A stretch of 64,000 nt of DNA from Cyanobacteria bacterium SZAS-4 (GTDB taxonomy: Bacteria; Cyanobacteriota; Vampirovibrionia; Obscuribacterales; Obscuribacteraceae). A program made the position numbers and the translations under genes. The notes under the pieces are model-generated. The model had not been told where the DNA came from. It saw only the letters and a program-made list of their open reading frames with translations, and made no database searches. The DNA is taken from assembly GCA_018266255.1 (NCBI GenBank), contig JAFEAT010000009.1, forward strand, positions 62,001-126,000, in the 5' to 3' direction. Numbering within the stretch: position 1 is the first letter of the stretch; the number at the start of each line of letters is the position of its first letter. Positions 17,111 through 25,823 of this stretch are shown here, one piece after another.

Positions 17111-17601
17111 TGTTTTTTACCGGGATGCCGTGTGTAAATCGAGGCACTAAAACGCCCGCATTCCCTCAAATGCGGCGCAATATTATTCGCGTGGACCTGG
17201 CTTACGCTTGCGCGCAAGGTGACGTACTAAGTTAACGTGCGGGTGCAACTTCGTGGAGAAGTGAAGTTGATTAATTGGTCTCAGGGGTGAAGCCAATTAT
17301 ACGCTCGTGATGAACATTGTCAAGCAGATCCTGGATCGCATTGCATCACTGCTCCTGCGCAATTCCTCTGGCAATTCCACACTAAAAGGTGCGCACTTTA
17401 ACATTCAAATATATGCGCATTCTCGCTATTCTTTAAATACAAAGCCCGAGCACCATATATGGTGCAACTTTGAACATTTTGGGGAGTGGAGTGCGGAGCA
17501 TCGAGGCGATGTTTCGCACTCTATGTTTTCATACTTATTTGCGCGAAATTGATTTAGAATTCAACTTGGTGTCGAATTTATTTCGTGTTTGAGGTGACAT
17601 T
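17111..17601. other. Intergenic region with dyad elements
   Basis: About 490 bases without a convincing gene. It contains the dyad CAACTTC...GAAGTTG (17246-17269, ten-base loop) and the perfect 16-base palindrome at 17450. An 81-codon frame at 17307 lacks a ribosome site and family features and was not called. Confidence 0.5.
17450..17465. promoter_or_regulatory. Perfect 16-bp palindrome
   Basis: GCACCATATATGGTGC is a perfect palindrome 137 bases upstream of the secreted-protein start. Related words (GCCACATATGGTGGC at 22651, ATCACATGTGGTGC at 38046, GGCACCACATATAG at 15100) occur in other intergenic regions, which suggests a shared protein-binding site or small repeat family. Confidence 0.4.
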
Positions 17602-18708
17602 CTGCGCGCGCTAACTCTATTCACTTGTTGTGTCGCTCTTACGCTTGCACAGACAGCCGCGTTGGCGTCTGACTGGGTGGAAGGACCCGCATCAGTGTTT
17701 CAGCTGCCACAACGCCCACAAGCACCTCGGAACCAAACCGCAGAACCACCGCAAGATTTACCAACACTGGGAGTGACTGACGGTCATCGTCCGGCGGCAC
17801 CCCACAGCCTTGAAGGCGGCGTGTCAGATACCGCTATCAGAGAACAACCTGGTGAGCAAGCAAATAGATGGAATGCACCACCGCCGCCCGCCGGTCCACC
17901 GCAGACAGTGACTGTCACGCCAAAGCTGTACAGCGGATGGTTGAGTGAGACACATCCCGATCTGTCGCCAATGACCAGGGAATCGGTCATCGAAGTCAAA
18001 GGTCAGTGGGATGATTCCGGTCATGCCCTGCACAACTTCGGCTTCAACTTCAGCAAGGTCACACCCAATGCCTTGAGCAAAACGTCGCTGGCCAACACAG
18101 ATGTATTGATCGTAGATTGCGCCGGAGAAATTCCTCAAGCTTCGCTTGGTATCATTCGCGAGTTTGTCGCCAACGGCGGCTATTTAATTACAACCGATTG
18201 GTCTCTCGACAATTGTCTGGCTAAGGCGATTCCAGGATTTGTCGATTGGAACAGCGCCAACTCTACTTCTGAGTTAGTCGATGCCGCGACGAATAATAAT
18301 CCTGGGGCATCCGACAATGCAGACTTGCTACTAAATGTGGTGCCTCGTGCTTATTGGAAATTAGACAACAAATGTCAGATGGTCAGGGTTGTGCGCCCCA
18401 ATGATGTGACTGTACTGGTGCGCAGCAAAAGACTGGAATATCAAGATCCCAATCGCGCATTCGCCCTAAGCCCAAAGGGCGGGATACGAATCGAGAACAC
18501 CGGTATTCTTGCTTGTACATTCAGATATGAAAAAGGACGGGTGCTGCATCTGGTTGGGCATTTTGATAACAACACCGATTTGGCCTTCAATAATTCGTTG
18601 CCCGATCCGGCTCCGAGAATCGGGATTAGCTTGCGGCAAGCAATTGCGGCGAACTTTATTGCGGCGGCGCTTAAGGCTAATCCGCATCCTATTGGCAAGG
18701 GCAAGTGA
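17602..18708 (+). CDS. Secreted hypothetical protein, probable CTG start
   Basis: 368 residues if begun at CTG 17602. The first conventional start is TTG 17662, but the codons before it encode a textbook signal peptide (LRALTLFTCCVALTLAQTA) back to an in-frame stop at 17590. GAGGTG at 17591-17596 is correctly spaced for CTG 17602 (ATT 17599 is the alternative). The mature protein has a Pro/Gln-rich linker, then a fold with VLIVDCAGEIP...IIREFVANGGYLITTDW, which looks like a glutamine-amidotransferase-like (ThuA-type) Rossmann domain. Function unknown. Confidence 0.65.
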   Translation: MRALTLFTCCVALTLAQTAALASDWVEGPASVFQLPQRPQAPRNQTAEPPQDLPTLGVTDGHRPAAPHSLEGGVSDTAIREQPGEQANRWNAPPPPAGPPQTVTVTPKLYSGWLSETHPDLSPMTRESVIEVKGQWDDSGHALHNFGFNFSKVTPNALSKTSLANTDVLIVDCAGEIPQASLGIIREFVANGGYLITTDWSLDNCLAKAIPGFVDWNSANSTSELVDAATNNNPGASDNADLLLNVVPRAYWKLDNKCQMVRVVRPNDVTVLVRSKRLEYQDPNRAFALSPKGGIRIENTGILACTFRYEKGRVLHLVGHFDNNTDLAFNNSLPDPAPRIGISLRQAIAANFIAAALKANPHPIGKGK

Positions 18709-18795
18709 TCTAAAATTGAGGGCAGTCCAAAGGAAAGCCGGTCCGGAGATCGGCGGCCCAGCCAGCTTGGAAGCCGGCGCTCCGTTATCGGCTGT

Positions 18796-18862
18796 TTAAT
18801 TGAGTCGGTTTTCTTGATTGCATCGGCTACTTAATTGAGTCGGTTTTCTTGATTGCGTCGGC
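18796..18862. repeat. 35-bp tandem duplication at a gene 3' end
   Basis: TTAATTGAGTCGGTTTTC and the following bases to TCGGC occur at 18796-18827 and again at 18831-18862, with one A/G difference. The second copy encodes the last residues of the DUF547 protein; the first lies just beyond its stop. This looks like a recent tandem duplication of the gene end. Confidence 0.8.
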
Positions 18863-19672
18863 GTCGTTTAGCGACCAGTCATTGGGTTTGTAAACTACGG
18901 TGTAGTCGGTCAATTTGTCGGTAGATGGTATGTCATTTTTTACGCTGGCTGGTAGGTTTTTTGCCAGGTAAGCAAGGACTATTTGATCGTCTGTGGGTGG
19001 CGGTATCTTTGCTGCGATTCCCGATGCTTTAGCAAAGTCTAGAGGGAACCACTTAAATATCTGCGACACCGTAATCGTCTTGCGTTTTGGATCGATTGAA
19101 ATATTGTTTTTGTCGGTAAGAAATTTTTCTTTGCAAGCCGCTATGTCAATTTCCCAGGTCGTTGAAACGAAGGCGCGCTTTCTTGGCGCCGCGCAGCCCT
19201 TTGCCGCGGGCACTACAGCGAAGTGCACTTCGGGATACCGAAACGCCCTCAATATGTCATGCTCGATTGCATCAAGCGTGTAAGATTTTCCTGCAACCAC
19301 GACTTGATATTTTTCCCAGACATCTGGAATCTGCCGCAAACTGTCTTTCGGATAGTAAGAGCTTTTTCCTTCAATCGGATAGTGGTCTAGCACCACCTTG
19401 ACCGTGAAGGCGTTGTAAGCATTCATCCACAAGGCTTTTCGCTGGTCGTGCGTCATGTCGTCGTATTCTTCCGGAGTCATGTCAGCCAGCTCTTTCAAAT
19501 ATTTTTCTAGCGTAGCTGGTTTCTTATGCCACCGCGCGTAGTGAATCAGATCGCCGTCGACATATTGCTTGAGCTCATGAGTCCAGAGTTTATGCTGATT
19601 ATCGAATGCGGCTAAGGCGGCGCTTCCGGGAAGAAGTGTCAGGCAAAAAGCTAATATCAAACGCGATTTCAT
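18827..19672 (-). CDS. DUF547 secreted protein
   Basis: 281 residues with a signal peptide (MKSRLILAFCLTLLPGSAALAA). The body matches DUF547: ALWMNAYNAFTVKVVLDHYPIEG, LDAIEHDILRAFRYPEVHFAVVPAAKGCAAPRKRAF and IFKWFPLDFAK. The family is widespread in bacteria and plants and has no settled activity. The ATG overlaps the stop of the upstream DUF255 gene (ATGA), so the two proteins are probably made together and act outside the cytoplasm. Confidence 0.85.
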   Translation of the reverse strand: MKSRLILAFCLTLLPGSAALAAFDNQHKLWTHELKQYVDGDLIHYARWHKKPATLEKYLKELADMTPEEYDDMTHDQRKALWMNAYNAFTVKVVLDHYPIEGKSSYYPKDSLRQIPDVWEKYQVVVAGKSYTLDAIEHDILRAFRYPEVHFAVVPAAKGCAAPRKRAFVSTTWEIDIAACKEKFLTDKNNISIDPKRKTITVSQIFKWFPLDFAKASGIAAKIPPPTDDQIVLAYLAKNLPASVKNDIPSTDKLTDYTVVYKPNDWSLNDADAIKKTDSIK

Positions 19673-21543
19673 TTCTTCACTGTCAGTGTTTTTATTCGCT
19701 TATCCACAGACGCAACGTCATACAAAGGAGCAGAGCAAGTTTCGCCTGCGCATACAAAGGTCGCTGGTTTTGGCAGATTGGGATATTCGACATCCTTTCG
19801 CGGCGGCGGTCCCTCGCTGCGATCGAGCCATTCGATGCGTTTGAAATCTGAAGGATACTGCAAGCAACTGTTGTGCAGGGAAGCAGCAGTAGCATCACCT
19901 TTGCCACCAACGACGACTAAATGCGCTGGTTCGCCACCACTCTCCATATTTGCCAACAAAATTCCGGCAACAAGAATATGACGCTGCCGGGCGACCTCAG
20001 GAGCAGCAAGATATTTCATCGCCTGAGCGCATAAAGCTTTGTCTGATGCACGACCAGTATATTGATAGAGCAAATTCGCAAAACGAGCCACCATCACATT
20101 CTCATCCAACAAAGGAAGCGACGTTACGCCACTGGAACTGGCAGCTGTAACAAAGCCCGCATTCACATTAGGCTTCGGCGAATAGTTGAAATGCTTGGCG
20201 ATGAAATCAGCAGTTTGTTCTGCTCGCTTTAACCAGACACGGTCTGCAGTGGCTGTGTACAACATCAAACAAGCACGACCCATTGAAGCCGAATCGCCAA
20301 GATAAGGTCCGGCTACATCTTTCTCGTCGTGCCGATAACCGCCATCATTGGTGCCGCGATGAGCGATAATCCACTCGGCAGCGGTTCGCGCTTGATCCAA
20401 ATACTTCTTTTCACCGGTCGCCATGTACAAATCGGTCAATGCGGCGATCGCCCAACCATTCTCACGCGCGTAGATGTGTTTGTCGATCGCTGGGATACCG
20501 GCTTTGCGACGCGCCGCATCATCTAAAGAAAAATATTCGCCGCTGTGTTTACCCTTAACAAGGTCCGCATCCTGGCTTGTGTAGAAAGCACCGTCAGGGC
20601 TCATCAAGAATGCTTCCAAATAACGCTGAATATCTTGCGCCGCCTTCAAATACGATGGGTCGTGCCAGAGCATGTAGCCGAGCGCATAGACGCGCAAGTC
20701 TTCTGCTTGCATCTGCATGATCTTTTCGAAGTGAGCGTGATTCCAGTCGCCGTTGGTTGAATACTGATACACACCACCCCAGACAGGGTCGATCAACTTC
20801 TGCTGTTGATTGAGCGTTTCCTTGGCTCGGTGCGCTTCCAGCTTATCTCCTTCGATAGCTTTTGCGATGGCATATTCGACACTGTCCCAGTCCAAAAATT
20901 TCTGAGAGAAGCCCCAGGCACCATCTTTAGTATCATAGCCATCGGCATGAGCTTTCTCTAGCTCTTTGCGAAGCGCGGGCGTTAACGCGCCTTCCTTCGA
21001 GAAAGTCGTCGGCTTATCAATCTTTGTTTTCTGCACATTTGGATGTTTCACAACATCGTTCAACATAGCCATCATTTCTTTCGGAGGAATGAAACCCTGG
21101 CGAATCTCAGCCTCTTTACCGCTTGAATTGAAGACTACTGTGGCTGGCCACCCGTAGTCTCCGTACCGATTGGATAGATCTGGTCGCGAGTCTTGATCGA
21201 CCTTGACGGTGATGAATTTGCTGCTCAGCAGAGCGCGAACATCTGGCTGACTGTATGTCTTCTCGTCCATGACGTGACACCAGTGGCACCAGATTGCTTC
21301 CAAATCCAGAAGAACAAATTTGTGCTGCTCACGCGCCTTTTGAAAAATATCGTTGGACCAATCTTGCCACTTCACCGGCTGCGAACCGCTCGCTGGCGCT
21401 TTCGTCGTTGCGCCGGCATGGTCTTCGCTGGCGTGGGCTTCACCAACGTGGGCTTCGCTGACGATTGGCTCGGCTAATACGCCCGGCTGTGATGATAAAA
21501 GTGCAGAACAGACAACTAGATTCCTGAGCCAAAGCAACTTCAT
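19669..21543 (-). CDS. DUF255 thioredoxin-like / SPATA20-YyaL family protein
   Basis: 624 residues from the ATG at 21543, chosen because GGGAG precedes it and a signal peptide follows (MKLLWLRNLVVCSALLSSQPG). Residues about 50-160 form the DUF255 thioredoxin-like domain with the CHWC redox motif (IWCHWCHVMDEKTYSQPDV). The rest is the (alpha/alpha)6 toroid resembling N-acylglucosamine epimerase folds (NGWAIAALTDLYMATGEKKYLDQA, and the HILVAG/VVGGKGD C-terminus). Most homologues are cytosolic; this one appears exported. The function of the family is unresolved. Coupled to DUF547 by an ATGA overlap. Confidence 0.88.
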   Translation of the reverse strand: MKLLWLRNLVVCSALLSSQPGVLAEPIVSEAHVGEAHASEDHAGATTKAPASGSQPVKWQDWSNDIFQKAREQHKFVLLDLEAIWCHWCHVMDEKTYSQPDVRALLSSKFITVKVDQDSRPDLSNRYGDYGWPATVVFNSSGKEAEIRQGFIPPKEMMAMLNDVVKHPNVQKTKIDKPTTFSKEGALTPALRKELEKAHADGYDTKDGAWGFSQKFLDWDSVEYAIAKAIEGDKLEAHRAKETLNQQQKLIDPVWGGVYQYSTNGDWNHAHFEKIMQMQAEDLRVYALGYMLWHDPSYLKAAQDIQRYLEAFLMSPDGAFYTSQDADLVKGKHSGEYFSLDDAARRKAGIPAIDKHIYARENGWAIAALTDLYMATGEKKYLDQARTAAEWIIAHRGTNDGGYRHDEKDVAGPYLGDSASMGRACLMLYTATADRVWLKRAEQTADFIAKHFNYSPKPNVNAGFVTAASSSGVTSLPLLDENVMVARFANLLYQYTGRASDKALCAQAMKYLAAPEVARQRHILVAGILLANMESGGEPAHLVVVGGKGDATAASLHNSCLQYPSDFKRIEWLDRSEGPPPRKDVEYPNLPKPATFVCAGETCSAPLYDVASVDKRIKTLTVKK

Positions 21544-21603
21544 TGCTACTCCCGCCGGTGATATGTGCTGAGAAGCGTAGGATAGCATGTTGGCGCGCCA
21601 AGC

Positions 21604-21646
21604 CTCAGCAGTTTCCGCTTTAGAGCGGGTCTACTGCTGAGTTTTT
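21604..21646 (+). terminator. Strong rho-independent terminator, + strand
   Basis: CTCAGCAGT (21604-21612) pairs with ACTGCTGAG (21633-21641), with a second inner stem CCGCT/AGCGG (21615-21628), followed at once by TTTTT (21642-21646). Orientation is + strand, but the nearest upstream + strand gene ends at 18708. It sits 61 bases upstream of the start of the minus-strand DUF255 gene. Confidence 0.8.
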
Positions 21647-21721
21647 CTTGAGAACTGCGGAGACCCCGAGATGTCCTGGTTAAGGTACTCAGAGTCGTCG
21701 TTAGGCTACTTCGATGTAGTG

Positions 21722-21916
21722 TTAGGCTACCGAGAAATCCTTCTTGGATTGATCGCCAGGCTTAGCGAAACCGCCGTTGCGCCCAAAGCTGAACAGCACC
21801 AGACCGTTTTGCTGAGCTTCATCTCTTACTTCGCGCTCGGCAAAAGGTGCCTTGAAAGCGTCGAGCAGGTCTGCGCTGTTTGCTTTCGAGGACTTATCCG
21901 TATGACTGTTGGACAT
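21722..21916 (-). CDS. Small hydrophilic protein
   Basis: 64 residues with a strong AAGGAG site seven bases before the ATG, the best evidence that it is real. The sequence is Ser/Asp/Lys-rich at the N-terminus, then LLDAFKAPFAEREVRDEAQQNGLVLFSFGRNGGF. No family recognised. Its last codons (GTAGCCTAA) recur 21 bases downstream, so the gene end has been duplicated, as at the DUF547 gene. Confidence 0.6.
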   Translation of the reverse strand: MSNSHTDKSSKANSADLLDAFKAPFAEREVRDEAQQNGLVLFSFGRNGGFAKPGDQSKKDFSVA

Positions 21917-22087
21917 ATTCCACTCCTTTTGACTCCAAAGTCAGGACTGGCTTCAAATCTCAAAAGTTCCAAGTTTTTTTGCCAAAAAGATTCCAGATAT
22001 TTAAGGGATTTGCCGTTAAGGTATCTCATTCTGCTGGGTTTCAAGAGTTCCTCATTCGCCAAAAATCTGTAAGATAGCGGGGCAATT

Positions 22088-22621
22088 TTGGCGAAGAAAT
22101 TGGCTCAATGGGGACCACGCATGCTCGTAAAAGACGCGGAAAAGCTAGCCTGGCAGCTTCTCAAGGCACACAAGCTCAAAGACTGGACTTACGAAACGAA
22201 CACGAGAAAACGCACACTGGGCTTGTGCTTCTCGCAGTACAAGCGAATTGAGCTATCCATCTATTTCATCGAACATAACAATTTCGAAGTTGTCCGCGAG
22301 ACACTGCTGCACGAGATCGCTCATGCTTTAGTGGGCTCAGACCAGGGGCACAATGCTGTGTGGATGGAGATGGCGGAGAAACTCGGTGTTACTCCACGTC
22401 GAAAAAGCGCCGCAGCGATCATGCCTCCAGGTCCATGGCAGGCGACTTGCAGAGGATGCAATCGCCTCTTCTCAAAGCATCGCAAACCCAAATATATATC
22501 CGGAAACAGCTGCGCTATCTGCGGTCCCAAACTTGGCAGATTGCATTACGTACGCACAGAATCGAAGCTTGCTTTGCCGAAAGGCGCAGCTGCAATGCAA
22601 AGAACTAGCAAATCAGATTAG
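22088..22621 (+). CDS. SprT-like zinc metalloprotease
   Basis: 177 residues from TTG 22088; an ATG at 22121 with GGGGA upstream is an equally possible start. It contains the HEIAH zinc-protease motif (ETLLHEIAHALVGSDQGHNAVW) with the downstream His of SprT-like proteins, then a C-terminal zinc ribbon (CRGC...CAIC). SprT-like (Spartan-type) proteins are DNA-protein-crosslink proteases in eukaryotes; bacterial ones are poorly characterised. It stands alone on the + strand. Confidence 0.85.
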   Translation: MAKKLAQWGPRMLVKDAEKLAWQLLKAHKLKDWTYETNTRKRTLGLCFSQYKRIELSIYFIEHNNFEVVRETLLHEIAHALVGSDQGHNAVWMEMAEKLGVTPRRKSAAAIMPPGPWQATCRGCNRLFSKHRKPKYISGNSCAICGPKLGRLHYVRTESKLALPKGAAAMQRTSKSD

Positions 22622-22650
22622 TCGATTCCAGAAAATTCGAGTCGAGTGAA

Positions 22651-22665
22651 GCCACATATGGTGGC
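22651..22665. promoter_or_regulatory. Near-palindrome, member of a recurring motif
   Basis: GCCACATATGGTGGC has perfect five-base arms (GCCAC/GTGGC) around ATATG. It follows the SprT gene and precedes DUF378. It resembles the palindrome at 17450 and the site at 38046. Confidence 0.35.
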
Positions 22666-22775
22666 ACAACTATTCGCGCTTCGAAACCGGCTCGGCATCT
22701 AGGTTTTGAGATTCGCAATAATGCAAATGCTGAGCCAAAAGCAGGAAACACTGAGGCTTTCATTCAATCCTCCTC

Positions 22776-22805
22776 TTGACTTCCTACCGCTCACCGTACT
22801 AGACT
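22776..22805 (+). promoter_or_regulatory. Putative sigma-70-type promoter of the DUF378 gene
   Basis: TTGACT, 18 bases, TAGACT: five and four of six consensus positions. The -10 is flanked by the inverted repeat CGTAC...GTACG (22795-22811), which could be an operator. The DUF378 start lies 78 bases downstream. Confidence 0.4.
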
Positions 22806-22882
22806 GGTACGTAAGCATGCAGATCAGCTCGTAGAAAGGATCTATGGGTTAACCGGGTTTGATGCTTCAAGGTGATAACGTC

Positions 22883-23080
22883 ATGAAAAATATGGAGCTA
22901 CTTGCAATCGTCCTTCTAGTCATTGGAGGAATCAATTGGGGCTTAGTAGGTGCATTTAACTACAACTTAGTTACTTCTCTGCTTGGCGATGGAAGCACAA
23001 TGACACGCGCGGTATACGCTCTTGTCGGACTCTGTGCGCTTTACGAAGCGTTCAAAATGATGAAGAGCAAAGCCGCCTGA
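22883..23080 (+). CDS. DUF378 small membrane protein
   Basis: 65 residues from the ATG at 22883, preceded by AAGGTGA; the frame extends upstream to another ATG but without conserved sequence. Two hydrophobic segments (LLAIVLLVIGGINWGLVGAF and ALVGLCALYEAF) and the family signature GGINWGLVG with a Tyr-containing second helix. DUF378 proteins are small inner-membrane proteins of unknown role, often stress-related. A short hairpin follows the stop. Confidence 0.88.
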   Translation: MKNMELLAIVLLVIGGINWGLVGAFNYNLVTSLLGDGSTMTRAVYALVGLCALYEAFKMMKSKAA

Positions 23081-23092
23081 ACGAAACAACAC

Positions 23093-23110
23093 GTGGTGCG
23101 ATAGCACCGC
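23093..23110 (+). terminator. Hairpin after the DUF378 gene
   Basis: GTGGTGC and GCACCGC form a seven-pair stem (one wobble) around GATA, 13 bases after the stop. There is no T-run, so efficient intrinsic termination is doubtful. It shares the GTGGTGCGA word with the intergenic motif at 38046. Confidence 0.3.
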
Positions 23111-23250
23111 TGTTCTAGCTGAAAAAACACAACTGAATAAAACGAGTACTGAACGAACCGTCTAAAAAGTCGTTTAGAAGTTGAAACGCGCAGACAAGTT
23201 CGACTGAGGGAGTCGCACTGTTCGCCACCTTCCGCCCAATTCGTGCGGAA

Positions 23251-23445
23251 TCAGGCTGACTTGCGCTCTTCGTCCGACTTTGCCAGCGCGTCTTCGATAT
23301 ATCGAATCGGCGCCCATTCGTCTGTGCTGTGTTTTGTGCACTCGATCGAATCGAGAATCAGCTGTGCATTTTCTGGCATGTCGTTTCGCTTGTAATACGA
23401 CGCTAGCCATACGAGTTCTTTTACAGAAGTAGATTGTTCAGACAT
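23251..23445 (-). CDS. Small TPR-like hypothetical protein
   Basis: 64 residues from the ATG at 23445 (MSEQSTSVKELVWLASYYKRN); a GTG at 23511 would add 22 basic, non-conserved-looking residues. Two predicted helices in TPR-like arrangement (WLASYYKRNDMPENAQLILDS), then RYIEDALAKSDEE. The sequence style resembles the small protein at 15304. No function can be assigned. Confidence 0.5.
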   Translation of the reverse strand: MSEQSTSVKELVWLASYYKRNDMPENAQLILDSIECTKHSTDEWAPIRYIEDALAKSDEERKSA

Positions 23446-23703
23446 TTGCAACTTTACCGCCGAAGTTTTGCCACCGTCTTGTGACGGGCGCCTACGATTG
23501 TTTTGTTCCACAAAATCGGGGAATTAACCCGCCCGCTCGCTGCACTTTCAGATCGTCGGATAACTCGGTGCTTTGCGGATTCCGCGGTCTACCTCACGCT
23601 TGAAACGTGGCGCTCTGTCGACCTTAATAATCCCGTAATCGTCTACAGGTGAGGCATAACCCCATTTTGGGTATGGAGTGAATACGGTTATTCAGGTGTT
23701 CAC

Positions 23704-25803
23704 TTGTACCGAACCCAAACAGAGACAAAACTAGTCTGGTGGCCGACACCACAAGACTACAACGAGGCAATTCAGGTGCCTCTCGCATGCCTCGGAGACC
23801 CTGAATTGAAGGCGGGGCTCCCATACACCAATGCGTTGGAGTTACCACGGTCGATAACCGGCTCTTTTGCCTCGGTGTACAGGATGCACTGCAAGAACAA
23901 AGACTTTGCATTACGGTTGTTTTTGAATAACATCCGCGATCAGCACGAGCGATATGCGCTCATCTCCGACTTTGTTCAACACGACGACCTGCCCTACACA
24001 GTCACTTTCGATTTCCTCGATCAGGGCATCAAAATTCATGGCGAATGGCTCCCGGCGCTAAAGATGGACTGGTTGGAAGGAGAACAGTTAGACGATTACA
24101 TCGTTGACAATTTAGCCAATCCAAACAAATTAGGACACCTGCTGGAAAAATTCGTCAAAATGATGCAGGAGATGCGTCGTGCCGGTATCGCCCATGGTGA
24201 CCTTCAACACGGCAACATCTTAGTCTGCAAAGACGAACTTCGCCTGGTCGACTACGACGGAATGTTCGTTCCTGCTATGAAAGGCTTCTCCGCAAGTGAA
24301 TTGGGTCATAGGAACTATCAACATCCAGACCGAGCCGCGCACCACTTTGGTCCCTATCTCGATAATTTCTCTGCATGGATCATCTACGCGTCACTATACG
24401 CACTGCAAATCGATTCTCGCCTGATGCATCAACTCGGTGGTGGTGACGACTGTTTGCTGTTTCGTCAGTCGGACTTCTTAGATCCCATACACTCAAGCGC
24501 TTTCGCTGCTCTGGAAAAACACAGCGATACAAGGTTGAGAGATTTAGGACGGTTCGTTCGAGTGCAACTGAAAACAGAATTGCAGAACATTCCCTATTTA
24601 ACTCTCCCACTGCCACAAGGTCTCGACAAGGATCTGCACCCGCTTTCAGCCTCGGCATCGACCGTTAAAAGTGGCGCCAGGCTCGTGCGTGGAAACCTTC
24701 CAGATTGGCTGCAAGAAAAAAACGCGGAGGTTTTGTCAAACCCTAAACTTGGTCACCTAGATAGTGGAGCTGCAGCATCGCAATCATGGACCGTACCAGC
24801 CAAACCCACGCAGCAGGCAGCATGGTTCAAACCAGGCGTAGCCGCCGCTAACGCCTGCAAAGCTCATGGCGCAAGCAAACTGAACAAGATCGCCAGTTCC
24901 ATCAATGCTGCTGCGCAGCAAAAACAGCAACAGCTGTCAGCCGCACAGCAAAGAATGTTGCATCCGAGCGCACCTAAGACCCCATTTAAACAGCCGCCAC
25001 TACCACAACTGCCAGTGGAACTCACAGGTAACAAGACTCCGCGCGCAGTGAAGTGGAATCCTAACTGCGGACGAATCAATCCTCGAGACACACTATGTTT
25101 GATGTTGCTGAATCCACTCGTGTGGTTGATGTTCAGTTTCAGCTCGCATGCGATGGGCATCGACGCTCAACTGGCCGCAAAAGGCATAATGGTACCGGCT
25201 ACTGTGACTAACGTGGAAGTTCATCCGGGAAGCAGTGCTCGCAGTCGAATTGATTACGAATATAAGTACAACAATCGGAGCTATTTTGGCTCTGAAGAGA
25301 GAAGCCCGGGTGCGAAAGTGTTTGAGGCTGGCGGAGGCTACACGATTGGAATTTTGCCTGACAATCCATTCGTCACCGAAGCTTTAAACAAACCACTAGG
25401 AACTAAACGACACGGCGATGAGATGTTCGCCCTTATATTCCTTCTGGCAAATCTCAGTTTAGTGGCAGCGATCTTATGGGCGCCGTTGAAACAGAGAAAA
25501 TTAATTGCCAGTGGCATACCGCTGATAGCGAACATCGACTTGCTCAGAATGCATACAGGCGTGACAAACACAATCGACACGACACCGGGCGAGATGTGGT
25601 TCAAGGCTGACATTTCGTTTGTCTTGAATGGAACAGACATGTACAGATCGGTCAGTGTGACAGAGAGCGAATACCATAGTCTCAAAGGAAGCTCCACGGA
25701 AGTCATTCTTTGCGACCCAAGTACCAACGAGGTAACTTTCTATCGGTTCGCCCGCTATCATGCGGTCGAACCATCGACGGCTATCAAAACAGTCAAACCG
25801 TAG
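23704..25803 (+). CDS. Membrane-anchored protein-kinase-like protein, copy 1
   Basis: 699 residues from TTG. Residues about 50-250 are a kinase-like fold: glycine loop GSFASVYR, beta-3 strand FALRLF with R71 where the catalytic Lys normally sits, catalytic loop HGDLQHGN (D166, N171) and VDYDGMF (D183) in place of DFG. A long Gln/Ala-rich linker follows. The C-terminal third has two hydrophobic segments (about 465-485 and 575-597) flanking a DUF3592-like beta domain (ATVTNVEVHPGSSARSRIDYEYKYNNRSYFGSE). It could be a signalling kinase or pseudokinase. 20 bases separate it from its paralogue at 25824. Confidence 0.75.
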   Translation: MYRTQTETKLVWWPTPQDYNEAIQVPLACLGDPELKAGLPYTNALELPRSITGSFASVYRMHCKNKDFALRLFLNNIRDQHERYALISDFVQHDDLPYTVTFDFLDQGIKIHGEWLPALKMDWLEGEQLDDYIVDNLANPNKLGHLLEKFVKMMQEMRRAGIAHGDLQHGNILVCKDELRLVDYDGMFVPAMKGFSASELGHRNYQHPDRAAHHFGPYLDNFSAWIIYASLYALQIDSRLMHQLGGGDDCLLFRQSDFLDPIHSSAFAALEKHSDTRLRDLGRFVRVQLKTELQNIPYLTLPLPQGLDKDLHPLSASASTVKSGARLVRGNLPDWLQEKNAEVLSNPKLGHLDSGAAASQSWTVPAKPTQQAAWFKPGVAAANACKAHGASKLNKIASSINAAAQQKQQQLSAAQQRMLHPSAPKTPFKQPPLPQLPVELTGNKTPRAVKWNPNCGRINPRDTLCLMLLNPLVWLMFSFSSHAMGIDAQLAAKGIMVPATVTNVEVHPGSSARSRIDYEYKYNNRSYFGSEERSPGAKVFEAGGGYTIGILPDNPFVTEALNKPLGTKRHGDEMFALIFLLANLSLVAAILWAPLKQRKLIASGIPLIANIDLLRMHTGVTNTIDTTPGEMWFKADISFVLNGTDMYRSVSVTESEYHSLKGSSTEVILCDPSTNEVTFYRFARYHAVEPSTAIKTVKP

Positions 25804-25823
25804 ACTGACTGAGGTTTGTTTCT

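Noticed and set aside
17307..17552. 81-codon + strand frame (MMNIVKQILDR...)
   Set aside because: No ribosome site, no family features, and it spans the palindrome at 17450; treated as intergenic.
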